A DNA stretch of 64,000 bases, from positions 930,001 to 994,000 of the forward strand of contig CAWJKG010000003.1 of assembly GCA_963843365.1 (NCBI GenBank), written 5' to 3'. The notes below the pieces were generated by a model. It worked only from the letters and a program-made list of their open reading frames with translations. It was not told the DNA's origin and did not search any database. Every line of letters starts with the position of its first letter. Positions within the stretch are counted from its first letter, which is position 1. Position numbers and translations under genes: made by a program. Below are positions 1-8,425 of this stretch, piece by piece. Origin of the DNA: Bog-473 sp963843365 (GTDB taxonomy: Bacteria; Actinomycetota; Acidimicrobiia; Acidimicrobiales; RAAP-2).

Positions 1-1
1 C

Positions 2-475
2 CTGTCCGGGCGTATCGCCCGTGCGATCGTGCAAGCCCGGCCACTGACCTCGACGAGGCAGCTGGCCGAAGTCGTGGCGTCGGCGGTGCCGGCGTCGGCC
101 CGCCGGAAAGGCCATCCGGCCCGACGGGTGTTCCAAGCGCTGCGCATCCAGGTCAACGACGAACTGGGGGAGTTGGCCGCCGCCCTTCCGGCTGCCCTCT
201 CGCACCTGGCCGTCGGGGGCGTGTGCGCCGTCATCAGCTACCACTCGGGCGAGGACCGGCTCACCAAGCAGGCCTTCGCCGATGCGGCATCGGGCGGGTG
301 TGTCTGCCCTCCCGGCCTGCCCTGCGTGTGCGGCGCCGTGGTCCGCCACCGGCTCGTGTTCCGCGGCGCCAAGAAGGCGTCCGCGGCCGAAGTCGCCGTC
401 AACCCCCGATCCGAGAGTGCCCGGCTCCGCGCCATCGTGCGGACAGAGGCAGACGCTGCGGAAGGCGCGGCCTGA
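2..475 (+). CDS. rsmH: 16S rRNA m4C1402 methyltransferase RsmH, C-terminal part
   Basis: The open frame runs in from the left edge, so only about the last 157 residues are present and the start lies outside the window. RsmH uses S-adenosylmethionine to N4-methylate C1402 of 16S rRNA. The visible part begins LSGRIARAIVQARP and contains the family block ISYHSGEDRLTK followed by a cysteine-rich CVCPPGLPCVCG segment, both typical of the RsmH C-terminus. The stop codon overlaps the ATG of ftsL by one base, as expected at the head of a dcw cluster. Identification rests on these motifs plus position. Confidence 0.93.
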   Translation: MSGRIARAIVQARPLTSTRQLAEVVASAVPASARRKGHPARRVFQALRIQVNDELGELAAALPAALSHLAVGGVCAVISYHSGEDRLTKQAFADAASGGCVCPPGLPCVCGAVVRHRLVFRGAKKASAAEVAVNPRSESARLRAIVRTEADAAEGAA

Positions 476-1095
476 TGGCAGCGCCACCACCCGCCACGGC
501 CACTGCCACGGCCACACCGCGCCGGGCCAGGCGCAGCACAGAGGCTCCGTCGAGCCGGCGGGCCCCGCTCAGGGTCGTCCCGACTCGCACGCGGCGCGGC
601 ACACGAGGGGGCCGCACCGCTGCGAGTCGGGGAAGGCTCCTCATCATCATGTCGGTCTCGATGGTGGTGGCCGCCCTTCTGGCCGTCGTCGTGGGTCAGG
701 CACTCCTGGCCAACGGCCAGGTCAGGTTGGCGGCGCTGCAGCACCAGCTGACGCTCGAGCAGAGCGCCCACCGCCAGGCCGAGCTCACCGACGCCAAGCT
801 GGAGACGCCGTCCCGGATTGTGGCGGACGCCACGACGCAGCTCCACATGGTCGCCCCGGCGAGCGTCGTCGAATTGCCCTATGTCTCCCTGTCAGTGCCC
901 CTCCCTACCCCGAAGGTGACGCCCGCACCCGCCCCACCACCACCGCCGACGAATGCTGCGGCGAGTGCGGGCGCGCCGACGGGGAGTGGCGCGAGCTCCA
1001 CGAGCTCCACGAGCGGGGGAAGTAGTACGGCGACGACCGGCACCGGATCTTCGTCGAGCGCCACACCGACGACGACGCCGACGTCGACGCCGTGA
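475..1095 (+). CDS. ftsL: FtsL-like septum protein with long Pro/Thr/Ser-rich tail
   Basis: A 206-residue bitopic membrane protein. Residues 1-53 are basic and Arg/Pro-rich (cytoplasmic), a single membrane span lies at about 55-78, and a short heptad-like coiled coil follows (roughly 80-105). This is the FtsL/septum-formation-initiator layout, and the position between rsmH and ftsI agrees. FtsL scaffolds FtsQ, FtsB, FtsW and FtsI at the division site. The last 70 residues or so are almost entirely Pro, Thr, Ser, Gly and Ala, an unusually long extracytoplasmic tail that may reach into the wall. FtsL sequences are poorly conserved, so context carries most of the weight. Confidence 0.75.
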   Translation: MAAPPPATATATATPRRARRSTEAPSSRRAPLRVVPTRTRRGTRGGRTAASRGRLLIIMSVSMVVAALLAVVVGQALLANGQVRLAALQHQLTLEQSAHRQAELTDAKLETPSRIVADATTQLHMVAPASVVELPYVSLSVPLPTPKVTPAPAPPPPPTNAAASAGAPTGSGASSTSSTSGGSSTATTGTGSSSSATPTTTPTSTP

Positions 1096-3186
1096 GCACC
1101 ACCACCCGACCACAGGCTGACCGCGCGCGCGCCGGTTCAGGTCGCCAGAGCAGCGCCAAGACGGTGCGGAGCGGGGGCACGCCCCGCCCGAAACGCCCCG
1201 CCCGCCAGACCCGGTCGCCCCGCCCCGCCGCCGCTCCGGGTCGCCGCCCGCCGGCTGTCCCGCGCCGCCAGGCCGCCGCGGCAGCCGCGCCCGCAAGTCG
1301 AGCCCGGCCCCGTCCGCACCGCCCGCCCGCCAAGGTCTCGCGCCTTCCCCTGACGCGGCCGCGCCGCGGCTGGGAGAACGGAACCTTCACGCGTCGGGTG
1401 CGGTTGGTCCGACTCGTCCTCCTTCTCGCCATGCTGCTCGTCGTCGCCCGGCTGATCGATGTGCAGCTCCTGCACGCCGGGGCCTACCAGGCTGCGGCGC
1501 GCGGGGAGTCGTCCATTCAGGTCGCACTGCCCTCGTTCCGCGGTGGCATCTACGACCGCGACGGCGCGCCGCTGGCCGTGTCCGTCCCCACCGACGACGT
1601 GGTGGCGGACGACTTCCAGATCGCGCACCCGGTGCGGACGGCGCAGGCGTTGTCTCCCATCATCCACGTCCCGGTGGCCACCTTGGCCGCCGAGCTGCAC
1701 CGCAAGTCCGGGTATGTCGTCCTGGCGCACCAGCTGTCGCAATCCACCGGCCAGAAGATCTCGACGGATGCGTTCCCGGGGATCTCCCTCATCGCCGACT
1801 CGAAGCGCGAGGTGCCGAACGGCAACCTGGCGTCGCCCGTGGTCGGGTTCACCAACGCGGCCGGGAAGGGTGCCGCAGGCCTGGAATACGGAGACAACAC
1901 CCAGCTGGATGGCAGCGCCGGCAAGGAGACCATTATGGAGTCACCTGCCGGCGTGGCCATACCCCAGTCGCCGGTGACGGACCAGGTCGCCTCGACCCCC
2001 GGCACCGGCCTGGAGCTCACCTTGGACTCGCAGCTCCAGTACGAGTCGGAGCAGGCACTGGCGAAGGCGATCGAGACCTCGAATTCGACCAGCGGCACCG
2101 CCATCGTGATGGACGTGAAGACAGGCCAGATCCTCTCCATGGCGAACCTCACCGCGACCCACCCGTCGGCGCTCGGCGGCACCCCGGCCGCTGCGCCGTC
2201 CGACCCCGGAGGGGTGGTCCCGATCGGGCCCAACGACGCGGTCAATGAGGCACAGAGCAACCTGGCGGTGACCCAGCTCTACGAGCCCGGGTCGGTCTTC
2301 AAGCTGGTGACCTTCTCCGCCGCGTTGCAGGACGGCCTGATCAACCCGAACTCCGAATTCACCGTGCCCGACCAGATCAGCCTCGACGGCTCGACCTTCC
2401 ACGACGCAGAGCCCCACCCGACGGAGCAGCTCAGCGCGACGCAGATCCTGGCCCAGTCCTCGAACATCGGCACCTCAGAAATTGCGCAGGGCGTCGGCGA
2501 GCAGCGCTTGCTCAACCAGGTCAAGGCGCTCGGCTTCGGCCAGTCGACCGGCCTCGACTTCCCAGGCGAGTCGCCGGGGCTCCTCGCCACCGCAGCCCAA
2601 TGGGAGCCCACGGACTACGTCTCCCTTCCCATCGGCCAGGTGGACGCCGTGCAGCGCGCTCCAGGTCCTCGACGCATACAACGCGGTGGCTAACGGCGGC
2701 ACGTACGTGGCGCCGAAGCTCGTGCAGGCCACGGTGAGCTCTTCGGGCGCCCTGACCGACACGGCGCCTTCGGCGACGCATGAGGTCTTCTCACCCTCAG
2801 TCGACGCCGAGCTCTCCTCCATGCTGGAGCAGGTCGTCAATCAGGGCACCGGAACCAGCGCCGCCGTACCGGGCTACACCGTGGCCGGCAAGACGGGCAC
2901 GGCGCAGATCCCCACGGCCGGCCACGACTCGTACATCCCCGGCGCCTACATGGCCTCCTTCGTGGGCTTCGCTCCCGCTGCCAACCCCACCCTCTCGATG
3001 ATCGTGGTCCTCGACCGGCCCACGCCGATCTTCGGTGGGACCGTGGCCGCGCCGGTCTTCTCCCAGATCATGAGCTACGCCCTGCACCGCTACGACATCC
3101 CCACCACGCCGGGGGCCCAGACCTCGACCAGCACCCCGGGCTCCACTCCGCCGTCGACCTCGGACCAGGCCCAGGACATCACGTGA
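1092..3186 (+). CDS. ftsI: Septal peptidoglycan transpeptidase FtsI/PBP3 (frame broken near 2652)
   Basis: Class B penicillin-binding protein that crosslinks septal peptidoglycan. A long Arg/Pro/Ala-rich cytoplasmic N-terminus of about 100 residues precedes one membrane span (about 105-123), a dimerisation domain and the transpeptidase domain. The active-site motifs are SVFK (nucleophile Ser about 401), SSN (about 456-458) and KTGTA. The frame breaks near 2652: the upstream frame reads GQVDAV and the other frame resumes ALQVLDAYN, the usual continuation of the PBP block. Dropping one C restores a 697-residue protein. An essential gene so cleanly restorable is more likely a sequence error than a pseudogene. 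The GTG start overlaps the ftsL stop. Confidence 0.9.
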
Positions 3187-3256
3187 CGCTGGTCGTCACG
3201 CCGGTTGCAACCGTCTCGCAAGGGTCTCCGGCGCATGCAACGCTGTCGGTTCGACC

Positions 3257-4828
3257 ATGCCACGTGTGCCCATGAACCTCCTCTTCGATGACATAGAGGT
3301 GATCGAGTCCGTCGGTGACCCGTCATCCGTCGAGGTCGGGGGCATCGCGCACGACAGCCGTCGGGTGGTACCCGGGGACCTCTTCTGCTGTGTGCCCGGG
3401 CTCGTCAGCGACGGGCACGTCCACGCGGCCGAGGCCGTGGACCGCGGTGCCATCGGCCTCCTCTGCGAGCACCTGATCCCCGAGCTCATCGACGAGGACG
3501 TGGTGCAGACCCGGATCGCGCCGGGCACCATGCGACCGGTGATGGCTCGGCTGGCGGCCGCGTTCTACGAGCATCCCGCCCGCGACCTGTTGATGGTCGG
3601 AGTGACGGGGACCAACGGGAAGACGACCGTGACCCAATTGCTCGGCGATCTGCTCAGTGCGGCCGGCCGGCCCACCAACGTGATGGGCACCCTCTCGGGC
3701 ACGCGTACGACCCCCGAGGCGACCGAGGTCCAGCGGGTACTGGCCGGCGTGCGCGACCGGCAGCGGTCCGACGGTCAGCGTCACGCCGTGGCCATGGAGG
3801 TGTCGAGTCACGCGCTGGTGCAGGCACGTGTCGAGGGCATCCACTTCGATGTCGCGGTCTTCACGAATCTCAGTCACGACCATCTCGACTACCACAAGAC
3901 GATGGAGGACTACTTCGAGGCGAAGGCGACGCTCTTCACCCCGAGTCATGCGTTGCGTGGCGTCGTCCAGGCCGATGACCCCTGGGGGCAGCGTCTCTTG
4001 GAGCGGGCCCGCATCCCGATGGTGGCGGTGCACCACGCCGATGCCGCCGAGGTCGTCCTGCGACCCGGCCGCTCGGAATTCACCTGGCGGGGGCAGCGCA
4101 TCGTGACGCCGCTGACGGGTGCCATCAACGTCGACAATGCGCTCCTGGCCGCCGAGGCCGCTCTGGCCCTCGACGAGCCGGACCTCGGGCCCGAGGAGAT
4201 CGCACGGGCCATGGCGCATCTGTCCCCGGTGCCGGGTCGCCTCCAGGTCATTGCCGCGCCGGGCTCTGCCGCACCGGGCTCTGCCGCACCGGCTGGGGAT
4301 TCCCCGCAGTTCACCGTGTTGGTCGACTACGCGCACACGCCGGCCGGCCTCGAGACCGTGTTGGGAGAGGCGCGGGACCTGGCACCGGCGGGCCGGCTGC
4401 TGTGCGTCTTCGGGTGCGGGGGGAACCGGGACCGGGCCAAGCGTCCGCTCATGGGTGCGGTCGCCGCACAGTTGAGCGATCTGGCCTTCGTGACGTCCGA
4501 CAATCCGCGTGACGAGGATCCACTCGCCATCATCGCCGAGGTGGTGCGCGGCGTCCCCGAGGGGCGGGCCAACCCGCACCTGGTGGTCGAGCCCGATCGC
4601 GGCGTGGCCATCCGCCTGGCGCTGGACGCGGCGCGGCCTGGTGACGTGGTCGTCGTCGCCGGCAAGGGTCACGAGACCTACCAGGAGATCGGAAGCCAAC
4701 GTCTGCCTTTCGACGACGCCGTCGAGACCCGTCGGGCGCTCTCGGCCCGTTTCGGTTCCGATCCGCGCACGTGGATGCCGCCGGCGCCGCCGGCCGCGGC
4801 GGTCCAGCACTCCCTGCCGGAGGTCTGA
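3257..4828 (+). CDS. murE: UDP-MurNAc-tripeptide ligase MurE (meso-DAP type)
   Basis: Cytoplasmic ATP-dependent ligase adding the third stem-peptide residue to UDP-MurNAc-L-Ala-D-Glu. The Mur-ligase P-loop GTNGKTT sits at about residue 118. The central EVSSHAL and TNLSHDHLDYH blocks and the C-terminal DNPRDED motif follow. DNPR is the signature associated with meso-diaminopimelate rather than lysine, so the wall is probably DAP-type. Length is 523 residues, normal for the family. ATG 3257 and ATG 3272 are both possible starts; the second gives the more usual N-terminus (MNLLFDD). A perfect 15-base duplication at 4259-4288 encodes a PGSAA repeat in a surface loop. murF, which normally follows, is absent. 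Confidence 0.95.
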   Translation: MPRVPMNLLFDDIEVIESVGDPSSVEVGGIAHDSRRVVPGDLFCCVPGLVSDGHVHAAEAVDRGAIGLLCEHLIPELIDEDVVQTRIAPGTMRPVMARLAAAFYEHPARDLLMVGVTGTNGKTTVTQLLGDLLSAAGRPTNVMGTLSGTRTTPEATEVQRVLAGVRDRQRSDGQRHAVAMEVSSHALVQARVEGIHFDVAVFTNLSHDHLDYHKTMEDYFEAKATLFTPSHALRGVVQADDPWGQRLLERARIPMVAVHHADAAEVVLRPGRSEFTWRGQRIVTPLTGAINVDNALLAAEAALALDEPDLGPEEIARAMAHLSPVPGRLQVIAAPGSAAPGSAAPAGDSPQFTVLVDYAHTPAGLETVLGEARDLAPAGRLLCVFGCGGNRDRAKRPLMGAVAAQLSDLAFVTSDNPRDEDPLAIIAEVVRGVPEGRANPHLVVEPDRGVAIRLALDAARPGDVVVVAGKGHETYQEIGSQRLPFDDAVETRRALSARFGSDPRTWMPPAPPAAAVQHSLPEV

Positions 4829-4834
4829 CCGCAG

Positions 4835-5875
4835 GTGCTCGGACTGCTCGTCTCGGGAAGCGTGGCCCTGTGGATCGCCATCCTGTCCACCCCCTTCCTG
4901 ATCCGTTACTTCCGCTCGCGCGAGCTGGGCCAGCACATCAGGGAGGACGGGCCGGCCTCGCACTCGGCCAAGGCCGGGACCCCCACCATGGGTGGCATCG
5001 CCATAGTGGCCGCCACGGTGTTCGGCTACGCCATCGGCCACATCGGGACCGAAATCAGCTTCTCGCGCACCGGCTACCTCGCCATCGGCGCGGTGGTCGC
5101 CTTCGGCCTCATCGGCTACTTCGACGACTACATCAAGGTCCACCACAGACGAAGCCTCGGCCTGAACAAACGGGCCAAATCGGGGGCGCAGTTGATCTGC
5201 GCGCTCGCGTTCGCCCTCCTGGCGGTCTACTGGGCCCACACGTCGACGGCCCTCTCGTTCACCCGCGCCGACGCCATCGGCATCAACCTGGGTCCGGCGT
5301 TGTGGATCGTCTTGGCGGTCCTGGTCATGGTCGGCTCCTCCAACGCGGTGAACATCACCGACGGGGTAGACGGCCTGGCCGCCGGTTCGGGCACGTTCTG
5401 CTTCGCCGTGCTCTCGATCATGGGCTACTGGGTGTTCCGCCATGTCGCGATCTACCATGTGCTCCCCGCCTCGGCCATCGACCTCGCCCTGGTATCGGTG
5501 GCGATGGCGGGTGCGTGTATCGGCTTCCTGTGGTGGAACGCAGCGCCCGCCAAGATCATCATGGGAGACACCGGCTCGCTGGCCATCGGTGCCGGCCTGG
5601 CTGCCATCTGCCTGCTCCTGAACCTCGAGCTCCTCCTGCTCGTGATCGGCGGGCTCTTCGTCATGGAGACCGTGTCGGTGATCATGCAGATCATCAGCTT
5701 CCGCGTGTTCCACCGGCGCATCTTCCGCATGGCCCCGATCCACCATCACTTCGAGCTCGGAGGGTGGCCCGAGACCACCGTCATCGTCCGCTTCTGGATC
5801 CTCGGCGGGCTCTTCTGCGCATTGGGCCTCGGCATCTTCTACGGCGACTTCTTGACGGTGGCGAAGTTCACGTGA
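4835..5875 (+). CDS. mraY: Phospho-MurNAc-pentapeptide transferase MraY
   Basis: Polytopic membrane enzyme transferring phospho-MurNAc-pentapeptide to undecaprenyl phosphate to make lipid I. It is 346 residues with about ten hydrophobic spans. Hallmarks present are GTPTMGGI, FDDYIKVHHRRSLGLNKRAK, NITDGVDGLAAG, GDTGSLAIG and the triple-histidine loop APIHHHFELGGW. It starts with GTG six bases after the murE stop, which shows that murF is not in its usual place between them. Its own stop overlaps the GTG of a 40-codon ORF in the slot where murD normally lies. Confidence 0.96.
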   Translation: MLGLLVSGSVALWIAILSTPFLIRYFRSRELGQHIREDGPASHSAKAGTPTMGGIAIVAATVFGYAIGHIGTEISFSRTGYLAIGAVVAFGLIGYFDDYIKVHHRRSLGLNKRAKSGAQLICALAFALLAVYWAHTSTALSFTRADAIGINLGPALWIVLAVLVMVGSSNAVNITDGVDGLAAGSGTFCFAVLSIMGYWVFRHVAIYHVLPASAIDLALVSVAMAGACIGFLWWNAAPAKIIMGDTGSLAIGAGLAAICLLLNLELLLLVIGGLFVMETVSVIMQIISFRVFHRRIFRMAPIHHHFELGGWPETTVIVRFWILGGLFCALGLGIFYGDFLTVAKFT

Positions 5876-5994
5876 GCGCGCACCCGGGCGCGGTCCGCCA
5901 CTTCCGTCGCGCGGTGGGGGAGACTGCAGGCATGCGTCGGGTGTCGGACCGAGCTGAGGGGCGCGCCCGCGCCCAGGCAAGGCGGGAGCGGTGA
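5872..5994 (+). CDS. 40-codon coupled ORF in the murD position (unknown)
   Basis: A short frame starting GTG that overlaps the mraY stop as GTGA and ends in a TGA overlapping the GTG of ftsW in the same way. The predicted 40-residue peptide is very basic (over ten Arg, many Ala and Gly) with no membrane span or recognisable motif. Perfect four-base overlaps at both ends look like a translational relay between mraY and ftsW, and the position is that of murD in typical dcw clusters. It could be a coupling leader peptide, a remnant left after murD loss, or chance. I do not recognise the peptide. Confidence 0.35.
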   Translation: MSAHPGAVRHFRRAVGETAGMRRVSDRAEGRARAQARRER

Positions 5995-7283
5995 CGTCGG
6001 CGTCGACCCCGGCCCGCAGCGCCGCCCCGGCCCGGCGCCACGCGCCGCCGCGGCCGCGCCGCACGGTGTCGAAGGCCGCGGGCCCCGCCCGCGCCCCGGG
6101 CGCGGCCGGCGTCGGCCTTCGGATCGGGAGTCGCCAGATCTCCGTCTCGACGCTGCTGCTCGTGGACGTCGTCCTGCTCTGCGTCATCGGCCTCGTCATG
6201 GTCGGGTCGGCGTCGTCGGTCGTCTCCATCGCGACCTATGGCTCGCCGTGGGCCATCCTCATCCGGGAGGTCATGTGGATGGCGATCGGCGCCATTGTGC
6301 TGTGGCTGGCGCTGCGCTTCGACTACCGCACGCTGCGCCGGTTCAGTCCCCTCCTGCTCCTGGTCACCTTCGCCCTCCTCTTCGTGGTGCTCGTCCCGGG
6401 GCTCGGTGTGCACGCCATGGGTTCGAGCCGCTGGGTCGGCTTCGGGCAGTTCCGGCTGCAGCCTTCCGAGTTGATGAAGTTGGCCCTCACCGTCTTCGCC
6501 GCCGACTTCATCACGCGCCGCCTTGACGAAGATGCCGCCGATCGGCGCATCATCGGCCCGTTGCTCATCGTGACCGGCTTGGCCTGCGTGCTCATCCTGG
6601 CGCAGCCGGACATGGGCACCGCCATGGTCCTGGGGTTCATCGCACTGGCACTCCTCTTCGTCTCGGGCGTTCGCCTCGGCCCGGTCATGAAGGTGATGGC
6701 CGCCCTGGCCGGCCTGGCCCTGATCGTCGCCGTCGCCTCGCCCTACCGCCGGGCCCGGCTGCTCTCGTTCATGGACCCCTCGGCCCACAGCTCGGGGTCG
6801 GGCTACCAGGTCATGCAGTCGCTCATCGGCCTGGGGTCGGGACACCTGGTGGGTGCCGGGCTCGGCCATGGGCAGGCGCAGTGGGGCTTCCTCCCCAACG
6901 CGCACACCGACTTCATCTTCTCGGTCATCGGCGAGGAGCTGGGGATCGTGGGCGCGCTGTTCGTCCTCGGGCTCCTGGGCGGCTTCATGTGGCTCGGCAT
7001 CCGGGCGGCCGTGCAGTCGACGGACCGCTTCGGTGCGCTGCTCTGTCTCGGGCTGGTGGCCTGGGTCGGGGCGGAGACCCTCATCAACGTCGGCGCCGTG
7101 GTGGGCGTGCTCCCGGTGACCGGCATTCCGCTGCCCTTCATCTCCTTCGGCGGTTCGTCACTCGTCATCACGATGGGCGCGGCCGGCATCCTGATCAACG
7201 TGGCGCGCCAGGGAGAGGTCGGGACTGCCCTGCGGGTGGCCGGGCCGGGCCGCCGTCCGGCCGGCGCGGCGCGGGGTCGGTGA
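5991..7283 (+). CDS. ftsW: Septal peptidoglycan glycosyltransferase FtsW (SEDS family)
   Basis: SEDS-family polymerase that works with FtsI at the septum. The 430-residue product has a proline/arginine-rich cytoplasmic N-terminus of about 45 residues, then about ten membrane spans. Family landmarks include SSRWVGFGQFRLQPSELMK, AQPDMGTAM, HTDFIFSVIGEELGIVG and the C-terminal TGIPLPFISFGGSS. The gene lies between the murD-slot ORF and murG with GTGA overlaps on both sides. FtsW is preferred over RodA because of its place in the dcw cluster. Confidence 0.94.
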   Translation: MTSASTPARSAAPARRHAPPRPRRTVSKAAGPARAPGAAGVGLRIGSRQISVSTLLLVDVVLLCVIGLVMVGSASSVVSIATYGSPWAILIREVMWMAIGAIVLWLALRFDYRTLRRFSPLLLLVTFALLFVVLVPGLGVHAMGSSRWVGFGQFRLQPSELMKLALTVFAADFITRRLDEDAADRRIIGPLLIVTGLACVLILAQPDMGTAMVLGFIALALLFVSGVRLGPVMKVMAALAGLALIVAVASPYRRARLLSFMDPSAHSSGSGYQVMQSLIGLGSGHLVGAGLGHGQAQWGFLPNAHTDFIFSVIGEELGIVGALFVLGLLGGFMWLGIRAAVQSTDRFGALLCLGLVAWVGAETLINVGAVVGVLPVTGIPLPFISFGGSSLVITMGAAGILINVARQGEVGTALRVAGPGRRPAGAARGR

Positions 7284-8425
7284 GCGCACGGCGCGGCACG
7301 GTGATCGCGGGAGGCGGCACGGGCGGTCACATCGTCCCGTCGCTGCAGATCGCGCGTGCCCTGGTCGATCGGGGACATGACGCCCGCACCATTGAGCTCT
7401 ACGGTTCGCGCCGAGGCCAGGAGGCCACGACCTGGCCCACGCTCGAGTTCCCCTACACCCTGCTGCCCGGGCGCGGGTTGCGCCGGAGCATGCGGCCCTC
7501 CGCCCTGTGGGCCAATGCCGGGGCGGTGTTCGGCCTGGGCTGGGCCTGCCTGCGCGCCGTCGGGTCGTTCGTGCGCCGGCGCCCGCGGGTCGTGGTCGTC
7601 GTCGGGGGCTACGCCGGCTTCCCGGCCGGACTTGCCGCGTTGTGCACCCGGGTGCCGCTCGTGTGCATGACCACCGACTCGGTGCCGGGCGCCGTCAACC
7701 GGTTCCTGGGACGTTTCGCCGCCGCCAACGCGGTCGCGTTCACCGGCACGGACCTGCCACGCTCCCACGTCACGGGCACACCCGTGTGGCCCGCACTGGC
7801 TTCCTTGGAGCGGACGCCGGAGGGCCGGGCCGCCAGCCGGAAGGCGCTGGGCCTGCCGCCAGACCGGCAGACGGTGGCGTGCGCCGGCGGCTCGCTGGGC
7901 GCACGCCGGGTCAATCGGGCGGTGGCCGACCTGGCAGGCGCCTGGGTGGGCCGGGGCGACCGCGCCGTGTACCACGTGACGGGCCGGCGCGACTACGGGG
8001 AGTTCGCAGCGGGGGTCGGGGCGGGGGACGGAGCGGCGCGCGATCACGATGCCGGCCTGCACTACCGCGTGGTGCCCTACGAGAACGACATGCCCGACTT
8101 CTACAACGCGGCCGACGTCTGCGTGATGCGGGCCGGCGCCATGACGGTGGCCGAGGTGTTGATGGCAGGGGTGGCGGCCATTCTGGTCCCGCTTCCCGGA
8201 GCGCCGCGCGATCACCAGACGCGCAACGCGGAGGCTCTGGTCGCCATGGGCGCGGCAATCCGCATTCCCGACCAGGAGTGCGACGGGCGCCGGCTGGCCC
8301 TCGAGCTCGATGCTCTCCTCGGCGACCCCGAGCGCCTGCGCGCCATGCGGGCCGCAGCCCGCGACAACGGACATCCCGACGCGGCGGCCCGCGTCGCCGA
8401 GCTGGTCGACGTCCATGCCCGCTGA
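7280..8425 (+). CDS. murG: Lipid II synthase MurG (UDP-GlcNAc transferase), divergent acceptor motif
   Basis: Peripheral membrane glycosyltransferase (GT28) adding GlcNAc to lipid I. The N-terminal glycine-rich motif AGGGTGGHIVPSLQIA, a GGYAGFPAG block, GGSLGA, the RAGAMTVAE donor-binding segment and APRDHQTRNAEAL are all present in order over 381 residues. The segment usually reading HEQN is replaced here: CMTTDSVPGAVNRFLG keeps the PG...NRFL part but lacks His-Glu-Gln-Asn. GTG start overlaps the ftsW stop. The position between ftsW and murC supports MurG despite that divergence. Confidence 0.9.
   Translation: MSARRGTVIAGGGTGGHIVPSLQIARALVDRGHDARTIELYGSRRGQEATTWPTLEFPYTLLPGRGLRRSMRPSALWANAGAVFGLGWACLRAVGSFVRRRPRVVVVVGGYAGFPAGLAALCTRVPLVCMTTDSVPGAVNRFLGRFAAANAVAFTGTDLPRSHVTGTPVWPALASLERTPEGRAASRKALGLPPDRQTVACAGGSLGARRVNRAVADLAGAWVGRGDRAVYHVTGRRDYGEFAAGVGAGDGAARDHDAGLHYRVVPYENDMPDFYNAADVCVMRAGAMTVAEVLMAGVAAILVPLPGAPRDHQTRNAEALVAMGAAIRIPDQECDGRRLALELDALLGDPERLRAMRAAARDNGHPDAAARVAELVDVHAR

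Noticed and set aside
1092..3186. ftsI and the other frame-broken genes as true pseudogenes
   Set aside because: Each is restored to normal length by one base, several are essential, and most breaks lie in G or C runs.
3323..6229. 968-codon open frame on the minus strand across murE and mraY
   Set aside because: It is antisense to two clear enzymes and its translation is low-complexity Arg/Gly/Asp typical of high-GC shadow frames.
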